From Acidobacteriota bacterium (GTDB lineage Bacteria > Actinomycetota > Acidimicrobiia > Spongiisociales > UBA5794), in the NCBI GenBank assembly GCA_004356175.1, contig SMXV01000136.1, forward strand, positions 1 to 5,094: a stretch of 5,094 bases of DNA, read 5' to 3'. Positions 1-5,094 of this stretch are shown here, in pieces (positions within the stretch are counted from its first letter, which is position 1; every line of letters starts with the position of its first letter). The position numbers and the translations under genes were made by a program. Below the pieces are notes generated by a model. It was given only the letters and a program-made list of their open reading frames with translations, searched no databases and was not told the DNA's origin.

Positions 1-31
1 ACCCCCAATCCGACAACCCAGGGTACTGGAA

Positions 32-43
32 CCGATATATCGG
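32..43. repeat. 12-bp perfect palindrome CCGATATATCGG
   Basis: CCGATATATCGG is its own reverse complement and lies about 80 bp upstream of the lipoprotein start. Just downstream, CTCTG (44-48) and CAGAG (54-58) could form a small hairpin with a 5-nt loop. The palindrome is clear in the sequence. A role as a binding site for a dimeric regulator is only inference; I recognise no known operator. Confidence 0.4.
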
Positions 44-85
44 CTCTGTAGCCCAGAGAAGGGGAAAAACCGTGCTACGGGGGAC

Positions 86-113
86 TTGACCCGTCGTAGT
101 TGACCCGTAGGGT
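86..113 (+). promoter_or_regulatory. Probable promoter of the lipoprotein gene, with tandem TTGACCCGT
   Basis: A good -35 box TTGACC (86-91) is followed after 16 bp by TAGGGT (108-113), which fits the actinobacterial TANNNT -10 pattern. This would place the transcription start near 119-122, at or just before the ATG at 122, so the message could be leaderless. The nine bases TTGACCCGT occur twice (86-94 and 100-108), 14 bp apart, and CTACGGG (75-81) is the inverse of CCCGTAG (104-110). Alternatively GGTGAT (111-116) matches the extended Shine-Dalgarno complement, and the promoter would then lie further upstream. Both readings remain open. Confidence 0.35.
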
Positions 114-121
114 GATAGTAG

Positions 122-595
122 ATGGAGAATCGTCTGGCAGTACTCGCGGTTGCCTCGATAGTGGGGCTTGCAGCATGCACCACCGCGGGTTCATCACCGG
201 CAACGGCTCCCGCGACGACGCCCCCGCTCCCTACCTCAACGACGGTTACCACAACGTCCAAGCCTCCGGCGGTCGTCTCATCGACCACAACAGTCGATCG
301 TCGAGGCGAAATCGAAGCCATCTTCCTCGACCTCGAACGCCGCCGCCTAAAAGCCATCCTCGACCAAGACGAAGAGGCGTATCGGGCCATCTTTTCAAAC
401 GCGGGATACGAGGAGGAGAGCATGGTGGTGATGGATCTGGCCCAAGTATTCGCTCCTTCGGCAATCAAGGTATTCGTCGGCGAGGTCTTCGTCGATGAAC
501 CATCGTGTCTTGCCGTGGAGATGTGGGTTGACTCGAGTGCGTCCTCTGTCGACGGGGGCATATCGAAGCCATCCGATCATGTATTGGAGCGATGA
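122..595 (+). CDS. Short putative lipoprotein, probably truncated by an in-frame TGA
   Basis: This 157-residue protein starts with a short basic N-terminus and a hydrophobic stretch ending in a lipobox, Leu16-Ala-Ala-Cys19, so it should be exported, lipidated on Cys19 and held on the outer face of the membrane. Residues 20-58 are a Thr/Ser/Pro/Ala-rich linker. From residue 60 a charged helical segment (EIEAIFLDLERRRLKAI) and an acidic stretch with DQDEEAYRAIF lead into strand-like sequence with one cysteine (Cys129). The helix-plus-strands pattern resembles a small NTF2-like domain, but this is inference. The frame stops at TGA 593-595, yet the same frame then continues with protein-like sequence to 670 (separate entry), so the natural product is probably about 182 residues. 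The ATG at 122 is chosen because it directly precedes the signal sequence. The next gene encodes another exported protein and follows closely; a shared transcript is likely. I cannot assign a function. Confidence 0.75.
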   Translation: MENRLAVLAVASIVGLAACTTAGSSPATAPATTPPLPTSTTVTTTSKPPAVVSSTTTVDRRGEIEAIFLDLERRRLKAILDQDEEAYRAIFSNAGYEEESMVVMDLAQVFAPSAIKVFVGEVFVDEPSCLAVEMWVDSSASSVDGGISKPSDHVLER

Positions 596-670
596 CAGGA
601 CGGATCTTGGGGTCTTAGCTGGGTTGGGAGTGGATGGCGATGCGTTGGACCGCATCCATTCTCGGACTGA
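596..670 (+). pseudogene. In-frame C-terminal continuation of the lipoprotein beyond the TGA
   Basis: Directly after TGA 593-595, the same frame reads QDGSWGLSWVG, then S-G-W-R-C-V-G-P-H-P-F-S-D and a TGA at 668-670. This 24-codon stretch has three Trp, a Cys and a Gly-Pro-His-Pro end, which looks like the last strand and tail of a small secreted domain rather than random sequence. Its Cys (codon 174 of the fused frame) could pair with Cys129. From memory, related actinobacterial lipoproteins end in a similar way; this is unverified. It may reflect a nonsense mutation, a sequencing error, or read-through, since TGA followed by C is a leaky context. The continuation overlaps the start of the next gene by about 31-37 bases. 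Confidence 0.6.
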
Positions 671-1500
671 CGCTCGCGGGAGCGGCTCTGCTGACGCCCA
701 CCGCGGCTTCCGCGGGCGGGCACTGCGTGTTCGATCCGGTGGACAACCTACTTGTGTGCAGCGACTCGGGATCGACTCCGGGCGGTCCTGGCGTTAAACC
801 GCCGACACCGCCCGACCGCGCCGGGCCTCGGTATGTCTACGTCACGACGCGAGCGCCAGTGGGGGAGTGTCACTACTGGTCGAACCGCCCCGGGGGTCTG
901 GATGCGTGGGATCCCGCAGACGATGCAGCGGTCATCGCGGCGAACTCCCTCCCGAACTGTCCGGCTCCGGTCGTGGTCGACCCACCTCGCGACACTGCAT
1001 GGGATGTCTTCCGATCGTGGAACCTCGCACCGCCGTCCGTGACGCTTGAGCCCTCCGTCCACGGCATCACCGGCTTGCCAACGTTCCTTGCAACTCCGAC
1101 GCCGCGCAACATCAACTACCGAGAGATCCTGCCCGACAGTCGAGTTCTCCAGGTGCGTGCGCGGGTGTCACAACTACGTGTCGACTGGGGCGACGGAACA
1201 CTCGTTGTCTACCACCCAAGCGGTGCTCTCCCCTACCCGCAAGGCAGCGTGACGCACCCATACCGAACAAAGACCTGCCCACCCGAATACCGCGAGGAGC
1301 ACCCCTCAGGTGGACTGTGCCATCCCACACTTGAGTTCTACACAATCAGAACCACCTTCCGATGGGTGGGGGAGTTCAACGTTGGTTCGGGCTGGGAGAC
1401 GCTTGGCACTCTGGACCGCACGGTCCGAACCCCCTACGACATCGACGAGCTGCGAGGCGTACCCGTACCAACCCCTGAAGGCCGGTTCAGCCAACAGTAG
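640..1500 (+). CDS. Secreted six-cysteine protein with a PKD-like WGDGT motif
   Basis: The product has a Sec signal peptide: MRWT, a hydrophobic core rich in Ala/Leu/Gly, and an Ala-Ser-Ala cleavage site at residues 23-25. The mature part starts Gly-Gly-His-Cys and has six cysteines in pairs (HC and LVC; GEC and PNC; KTC and GLC), which suggests three disulfides. A Gly/Pro-rich linker follows the first pair. Residues 182-187 read DWGDGT, followed about 20 residues later by THPYRTKT; together they resemble the WGDG and HxY parts of a PKD-type beta-sandwich. No C-terminal membrane anchor or sortase motif is seen, so it is probably released or loosely bound. I chose ATG 640 because GGGAG (626-630) lies 9 nt before it; ATG 634, two codons upstream, is only 3 nt from that motif but remains possible (288 residues). 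The pairing with a lipoprotein suggests a joint extracytoplasmic role, but the function is unknown. Confidence 0.72.
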   Translation: MRWTASILGLTLAGAALLTPTAASAGGHCVFDPVDNLLVCSDSGSTPGGPGVKPPTPPDRAGPRYVYVTTRAPVGECHYWSNRPGGLDAWDPADDAAVIAANSLPNCPAPVVVDPPRDTAWDVFRSWNLAPPSVTLEPSVHGITGLPTFLATPTPRNINYREILPDSRVLQVRARVSQLRVDWGDGTLVVYHPSGALPYPQGSVTHPYRTKTCPPEYREEHPSGGLCHPTLEFYTIRTTFRWVGEFNVGSGWETLGTLDRTVRTPYDIDELRGVPVPTPEGRFSQQ

Positions 1501-1572
1501 ATTCCGATTCCAGCGTTCCCAGAACACCGCTTCGCACGCCGGTATTCTGACAGCAATTCCATAGGAGGTCGT
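1501..1572 (+). promoter_or_regulatory. Intergenic leader of the arc operon: weak promoter and strong SD
   Basis: This 72-bp gap is the only sizeable non-coding space upstream of arcC. TATTCT (1543-1548) fits a -10 box and would give a transcript starting near 1555, but no convincing -35 lies 16-18 bp upstream. GTTCCCAGAAC (1515-1525) is a short inverted repeat, GTTC/GAAC with a 3-nt centre, overlapping where the -35 should be. A strong Shine-Dalgarno AGGAGGT lies at 1563-1569. I see no terminator for the upstream gene and no good ArgR-type box, so the operon may have its own activator-dependent promoter or be read through from upstream. Confidence 0.3.
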
Positions 1573-2520
1573 GTGCGGTTGGTGGTGGCGTTGGGTGGCA
1601 ATGCTCTGTTGCGTCGCGGGGAGCGAATGACGAGCCAGAACCAACGTGCCAATGTCCGAGTTGCCTGTGACCAACTCGCGAAGGTGGCCATCGGCAACGA
1701 GCTCTTGATCTCGCACGGCAACGGGCCACAGGTCGGTCTGCTTGCGCTACAGAACGCCGCGTACGAGGAAATCGAGACGTATCCCCTCGACGTGCTCGAC
1801 GCAGAGACCCAGGGCATGATCGGCTACATCGTTGGTCAGGAACTAGGCAATCGTCTGCCGTTCGACCATCCCATCGCAACACTGTTGACGATGATCGAGG
1901 TCGACCCCGACGACCCGGCGTTCGACAACCCGACGAAACCAATCGGTCCGACATATGACGAAGCCGTCGCCAAGGGTCTACAAGCTGACCGAGGCTGGAC
2001 GTTCGTTGAGGTCGATGGGGGACTGCGTCGCGTTGTTCCCTCCCCGAAACCGAAACAGATCTTCGAGCTGCGCCAGATCGAGTGGCTGCTCGAGCAGGGC
2101 TGCACGGTCATCTGTGCAGGAGGCGGCGGCATTCCAACGATGTACGAAGGTGGCCAGCTCGTCGGCGTTGAGGCCGTCATCGATAAGGACCATGCCAGCC
2201 GTCTGCTCGCTGTGGGCGTCCGTGCAGACACATTTGTCATGGCAACCGATGCTGACGGCATCTACACAAACTGGGGCACCGACAACCAGCGCCAGATCGC
2301 GCGGATTCATCCTGATACCCTTGCCGACATGGCGAAGGACTTCCCCATCGGCTCGATGCGCCCAAAGGCGCGCGCTGCATGCGACTTTGTGTTGAGCACC
2401 GGCAAACCTGCTCTCATAGGAGCGTTGGCAGATATCGAGGCAATGCTCGACGGTGACGCAGGCACCTTCGTGTCGGTCGAGATTGACAGTGTCGTGTACA
2501 GAGATCAGTTGGAGCCTTGA
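1573..2520 (+). CDS. arcC: Carbamate kinase
   Basis: ArcC transfers the phosphate of carbamoyl phosphate to ADP, giving ATP, CO2 and ammonia; this is the energy-yielding last step of the ADI pathway, in the cytoplasm. At 315 residues it has normal family length and the amino-acid-kinase fold signatures in order: VVALGGNALLRRGE (4-17), SHGNGPQVG (47-55), LDVLDAETQGMIGY (72-85), NPTKPIGP (119-126), RRVVPSPKP (152-160), AGGGGIP (182-188), VEAVIDKDHAS (199-209), TDADGIY (225-231) and GSMRPK (260-265). The last is usually GSMGPK, so Arg263 replaces a common Gly while the Lys is kept. The start is GTG 1573, giving the family-typical MRLVVALGGN; its AGGAGG (1563-1568) is rather close, 4 nt away, and TTG 1579 would be better spaced but would shorten the first strand. 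It is the first gene of the operon, and its stop is 2 bp before arcA. Confidence 0.96.
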   Translation: MRLVVALGGNALLRRGERMTSQNQRANVRVACDQLAKVAIGNELLISHGNGPQVGLLALQNAAYEEIETYPLDVLDAETQGMIGYIVGQELGNRLPFDHPIATLLTMIEVDPDDPAFDNPTKPIGPTYDEAVAKGLQADRGWTFVEVDGGLRRVVPSPKPKQIFELRQIEWLLEQGCTVICAGGGGIPTMYEGGQLVGVEAVIDKDHASRLLAVGVRADTFVMATDADGIYTNWGTDNQRQIARIHPDTLADMAKDFPIGSMRPKARAACDFVLSTGKPALIGALADIEAMLDGDAGTFVSVEIDSVVYRDQLEP

Positions 2521-2522
2521 AG

Positions 2523-3743
2523 ATGGCCTGGGGTGTGCATTCAGAAGTGGGCAAGCTGCGGACCGTGATGGTGCATCGCCCCGGTTTTGAGCACCGCCGC
2601 CTGACACCAACGAACATGGCAGAGCTCCTCTTCGACGACGTAATGTGGGTCGACAGGGCAGAGCAGGAACACGACGAATTTACCGCAGTGATGTCTGATC
2701 GCGGAATCAACGTCCTGTTCGCCCAAGACCTCTTCTCCGAAGCGCTCGCCGACGAGAACGCAAAACGTTGGGTGTTGCAACATATGCTCAACGAACGGAT
2801 GATCGGTGTGGCGGCATCCGCCCACGCGTCAGATGCCATCGACGCCATGACAACAGACGAGATCGCGGAATTCCTCATCAGCGGTGTCGTGCCAAAGGAA
2901 CTCGGTCTCAAGGGTGTCGACCTGTCGTACGAGTCGGTTGACCCCACGTCCCTCACCCTTGCGCCACTACCGAACTTCATCTTCCAGAGAGACCCGTCAT
3001 CGTGGATCTACAACGGCGTGACGATCAACCCAATGGCGACACCCGTGCGACGCTACGAGTCGATGATATCTGAGGTCATCTACCGCTTTCATCCCATGTT
3101 CAACGTCGACGGACCGGTGAATGTCTGGTTCGGTGGGTCGTCAGAGGATTGGGGACATGCACATATCGAGGGCGGCGACGTCGAGGTTCTTGGCAACGCA
3201 GCTGTGATGATTGGCCTCTCGGAACGAACTTCACATCAAGCCGTCTCGATGCTTGCACGTAGCCTGTTTCAAGCCGATGCTGCGAACAGGGTCCTCGCGG
3301 TTGCGCTTCCGAAGACGCGTTCCTTCATGCACCTCGACACGGTCATCACAATGGTCGACCGCGATGCTGTGACTGCGTACGGCGCGGTCATTGACGAGGC
3401 GAGGGTCTGGCTCATACGGCCGGGTGACTCGCTCGAGGATCTTGTCATCGAGGAGCAAAGCGATGGCCTCGTCAGCGCCATGGCGGACGCACTCGGACTT
3501 GCCGAGATGAGGGTCATCGGTACGGGCGGCGACGAACTGGCAGCTGCGAGAGAGCAGTGGGACGACGGGAACAACGTTGTCGCTCTTGAGCCCGGGGTCG
3601 TGGTTGCATACGAGCGCAACACACTCACGAACCGGCGGCTGCGTGAGGAAGGGATTGAAGTGATTGAGATCCAAGGATTCGAACTCGGACGTGGCAGGGG
3701 TGGGGGCCACTGTCTGACATGTCCGCTTGAACGTGACGCGTAG
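2523..3743 (+). CDS. arcA: Arginine deiminase
   Basis: ArcA hydrolyses L-arginine to L-citrulline and ammonia, the first step of the ADI pathway. The 406-residue length is typical. The N-terminus has GVHSEVGKLRTVMVHRPG, a hallmark of the guanidine-modifying superfamily. The catalytic set is complete: Asp157 in NFIFQRD (151-157), Glu216 and Asp219 in HIEGGD (214-219), His270 and Asp272 in MHLDT, and nucleophile Cys397 in GRGRGGGHC followed by LTCP. Spacing between these residues closely matches Pseudomonas aeruginosa ADI (Asp166, Glu224, His278, Asp280, Cys406, from memory). The FQRD variant replaces the more usual FTRD. I chose ATG 2523 because GGAG (2511-2514) lies 8 nt upstream; a TTG at 2517 overlapping the arcC stop would add only Met-Lys. 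It lies 2 bp after arcC and 11 bp before arcB, so translation is probably coupled. Confidence 0.97.
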   Translation: MAWGVHSEVGKLRTVMVHRPGFEHRRLTPTNMAELLFDDVMWVDRAEQEHDEFTAVMSDRGINVLFAQDLFSEALADENAKRWVLQHMLNERMIGVAASAHASDAIDAMTTDEIAEFLISGVVPKELGLKGVDLSYESVDPTSLTLAPLPNFIFQRDPSSWIYNGVTINPMATPVRRYESMISEVIYRFHPMFNVDGPVNVWFGGSSEDWGHAHIEGGDVEVLGNAAVMIGLSERTSHQAVSMLARSLFQADAANRVLAVALPKTRSFMHLDTVITMVDRDAVTAYGAVIDEARVWLIRPGDSLEDLVIEEQSDGLVSAMADALGLAEMRVIGTGGDELAAAREQWDDGNNVVALEPGVVVAYERNTLTNRRLREEGIEVIEIQGFELGRGRGGGHCLTCPLERDA

Positions 3744-3754
3744 AAGGAGACAAC

Positions 3755-4756
3755 GTGGTGCCAAATCTCTCCGGTAGGAGCGTCCTGAAAGTAGTCGACT
3801 ACGAGCCGGCCGAGCTGCGGTTCCTGCTCGACCGCTCCGCAGCGCTGAAGGCCGACAAGAAAGCCGGACAGGAAGAGCGCTTGCTCACCGGCAAGAACAT
3901 TGCCCTGATCTTTGAGAAGACTTCAACCCGCACCCGCGCAGCATTCGAGGTTGCGGCCTTCGACCAGGGCGCACACATCACGTACTTCGATCCGGCCGGC
4001 AGCCAGATGGGCCACAAGGAATCAATAGCAGACACGGCACGCGTCCTCGGGCGCATGTACGATGCCATTCAGTATCGCGGCAGTGCACAGGACAACGTCG
4101 AAACTCTGGCCGAGTTCGCCGGTGTGCCTGTCTACAACGGCCTCACGAATGAGTGGCATCCCACCCAGATGCTTGCAGACTTCCTCACAATGGAGGAACA
4201 CACGGAAAAGCCCCTCCACGAAACGACATTTGCGTTCCTAGGTGACGGCCGATACAACATGGGTCGGTCACTGCTTGTCATGGGTGCCCTCATGGGCTGT
4301 GATGTCCGAATTGTTGGCCCCACCGACCTTGCGCCGCCCGAGGATGTCATCTCTCTCGCGGAAGGAATAGCCACCGAGACGGGCGCTCAGATCACGATTA
4401 CCGACGACCCGATTGCCGGTGTTGCAGGTGCAGACTTCGTCCACACAGACGTCTGGGTCTCGATGGGAGAACCGAAGGAAGTGTGGGTGTCGAGGGTCGA
4501 GCAACTCACCGACTACCAGGTAAATGCGTCGCTCATGGCGGCGACCGGAGTCGAGGACACGAAGTTCCTGCATTGCTTACCGGCTTTCCACAACACCCTC
4601 ACCACCATCGGTGGCGACATCATTGCCGAAACGAACATGCCAGACGGCCTTGAAGTCACCCACGAAGTCTTCGAGTCCGAGGCGAGCATCGTCTTTGATC
4701 AAGCCGAAAACCGCATGCACACTGTCAAGGCGATCTTGGTCGAGTCCCTGACGTGA
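3755..4756 (+). CDS. arcB: Ornithine carbamoyltransferase, catabolic by context
   Basis: This enzyme interconverts ornithine plus carbamoyl phosphate with citrulline plus phosphate; in an ADI operon it runs toward ornithine and carbamoyl phosphate, feeding ArcC. The 333 residues show the full family pattern: carbamoyl-phosphate loop STRTR (57-61), HPTQ (135-138), GDGRYNM (163-169), DVWVSMGE (232-239), HCLP with Cys274 (273-276), and a C-terminal helix with Arg320. Asp232, Ser236, Met237, Cys274 and Arg320 correspond to E. coli ornithine-binding residues shifted by one. The usual GDARNNM loop differs here (Gly165, Tyr167), but the ornithine-contacting Asn168 is kept. The start GTG 3755 follows AAGGAG (3744-3749) by 5 nt; GTG 3758, giving MPNLSGRS, is 8 nt away and equally plausible. 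The sequence alone does not separate ArcB from anabolic ArgF; the operon does. No terminator is evident in the following 107 bp. Confidence 0.96.
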   Translation: MVPNLSGRSVLKVVDYEPAELRFLLDRSAALKADKKAGQEERLLTGKNIALIFEKTSTRTRAAFEVAAFDQGAHITYFDPAGSQMGHKESIADTARVLGRMYDAIQYRGSAQDNVETLAEFAGVPVYNGLTNEWHPTQMLADFLTMEEHTEKPLHETTFAFLGDGRYNMGRSLLVMGALMGCDVRIVGPTDLAPPEDVISLAEGIATETGAQITITDDPIAGVAGADFVHTDVWVSMGEPKEVWVSRVEQLTDYQVNASLMAATGVEDTKFLHCLPAFHNTLTTIGGDIIAETNMPDGLEVTHEVFESEASIVFDQAENRMHTVKAILVESLT

Positions 4757-4842
4757 TTCTGGTATGAAGAACAATCGAAGTAGATGTCTGGCTGCACTCA
4801 ACTCTGTGCCATGTTGTCCAAGCGCTACACGGTCCCGCCCCG

Positions 4843-4848
4843 TATAAT
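4843..4848 (+). promoter_or_regulatory. -10 box (TATAAT) of the initiator tRNA gene
   Basis: A perfect TATAAT lies 15 bp before the first tRNA base, so transcription should begin about 8-10 nt upstream of the mature 5' end. No good -35 stands at the usual 16-18 bp spacing; TTGTCC (4814-4819) looks like one, but its spacer would be 23 bp. The rest of the 4757-4863 gap shows no gene or clear terminator for arcB. Confidence 0.6.
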
Positions 4849-4863
4849 CACGGCTGCACACGA

Positions 4864-4937
<74 letters not shown>

Positions 4938-4941
4938 CGAA

Positions 4942-4968
4942 AAAAGCTCAGGTTATGCCTGGACTTTT
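4942..4968 (+). terminator. Rho-independent terminator of the tRNA gene
   Basis: AAAAGCTCAGG (4942-4952) can pair with CCTGGACTTTT (4958-4968) through a 5-nt loop, TTATG, with one C/A mismatch and one T/G wobble. The 3' arm ends in TTTT and is followed by GCTT. The hairpin starts 4 nt after the mature tRNA end, the expected place for a terminator of a single tRNA gene. The symmetric A and T runs might also work on the opposite strand. Confidence 0.65.
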
Positions 4969-5039
4969 GCTTGGAGATTCCTGCCTAGCTTTCTGGCTGG
5001 TCGTAGATGGTCTGCAATTGGTCCGCTTCTGAGCCAGTT

Positions 5040-5073
5040 GTTACCCGAGTCGCATCTCTCCGAACTCGGTAAC
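5040..5073. repeat. Long inverted repeat downstream of the tRNA
   Basis: GTTACCCGAGT (5040-5050) pairs with ACTCGGTAAC (5064-5073): ten base pairs with one bulged C and a 13-nt loop. No T-run follows, so it is not a simple intrinsic terminator. It could be a second terminator without a tail, a regulatory site, or part of a gene that starts beyond the window. The stretch 4969-5039 before it shows no gene. Confidence 0.4.
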
Positions 5074-5076
5074 CAG

Positions 5077-5090
5077 GACGCCCAGGCGTC
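5077..5090. repeat. 14-bp inverted repeat GACGCC-CA-GGCGTC
   Basis: GACGCC (5077-5082) and GGCGTC (5085-5090) are perfect inverse copies around a 2-nt centre, four bases after the previous inverted repeat. The 2-nt centre is too small for a stable RNA loop without opening the inner pair, so a DNA operator for a dimeric protein is as likely as a hairpin. The window ends four bases later, so its target gene cannot be seen. Confidence 0.35.
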
Positions 5091-5094
5091 GAAA

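Noticed and set aside
100..498. Plus-strand 132-codon frame overlapping the lipoprotein gene
   Set aside because: It is Arg/Gly/Pro-rich with no signal peptide or domain, while the overlapping frame has a clean lipobox.
593..595. TGA as selenocysteine or as a reassigned sense codon
   Set aside because: The other genes use TGA as a normal stop and have none internally, and the position has no redox motif or visible SECIS-like hairpin context. A nonsense mutation, error or ordinary leakiness is simpler.
495..797. Plus-strand 100-codon frame spanning the end of the lipoprotein gene and the start of the secreted-protein gene
   Set aside because: It conflicts with the better supported frames on both sides; the real continuation of the lipoprotein lies in the lipoprotein's own frame.
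1515..1525. GTTCCCAGAAC as a LexA or ArgR operator
   Set aside because: The half-sites are in the opposite order to the actinobacterial GAAC-N4-GTTC SOS box, and it lacks the AT-rich ArgR box pattern.
1978..2980. Long minus-strand open frames opposite arcC and arcA (1978-2610 and 2414-2980)
   Set aside because: They are antisense shadows of two clearly functional enzyme genes, show no recognisable motifs and have Ser/Arg-rich low-quality composition.
4757..4842. A terminator between arcB and the tRNA
   Set aside because: Only short interrupted pairings such as TGG/CCA and CAC/GTG around 4787-4813 exist, with no T-run.

Overview
The window is a 5.1 kb piece of moderately GC-rich bacterial chromosome with every convincing gene on the plus strand. 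GTG starts, an initiator tRNA with a C1:U72 end and no encoded CCA, and a Thr/Pro/Ser-rich lipoprotein linker suggest an actinobacterium. From memory, the two upstream secreted proteins resemble proteins of the Acidimicrobiia, but I could not check this and the taxonomic call is tentative.

Layout. Bases 1-121 are non-coding; they hold a 12-bp palindrome and a probable promoter with tandem TTGACCCGT repeats. Bases 122-595 encode a short lipoprotein with an N-terminal signal and lipobox. Its reading frame is cut by an in-frame TGA (593-595), yet a protein-like stretch continues in the same frame to a second TGA at 668-670, so the gene looks like a longer lipoprotein (about 182 codons) with a premature or leaky stop. 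A secreted six-cysteine protein with a PKD-like WGDGT motif follows (640-1500, or 634-1500 with the upstream ATG). Neither protein has a function I can name.

Bases 1573-4756 are a compact arginine deiminase (ADI) pathway operon in the order carbamate kinase (arcC), arginine deiminase (arcA), catabolic ornithine carbamoyltransferase (arcB). ArcA turns arginine into citrulline and ammonia, ArcB converts citrulline plus phosphate to ornithine and carbamoyl phosphate, and ArcC uses the carbamoyl phosphate to make ATP. All three genes appear intact with their key active-site residues. The gaps are 2 bp (arcC-arcA) and 11 bp (arcA-arcB), which supports co-transcription. No arginine/ornithine antiporter (arcD) and no dedicated regulator lie in the window.

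An initiator methionine tRNA lies at 4864-4937, behind a perfect TATAAT box and followed at once by a probable Rho-independent terminator. The last 125 bases hold no gene, but they contain two neighbouring inverted repeats (5040-5073 and 5077-5090).

The ADI operon and the tRNA are ordinary. The least explained part is the upstream pair of exported proteins and the interrupted lipoprotein frame.
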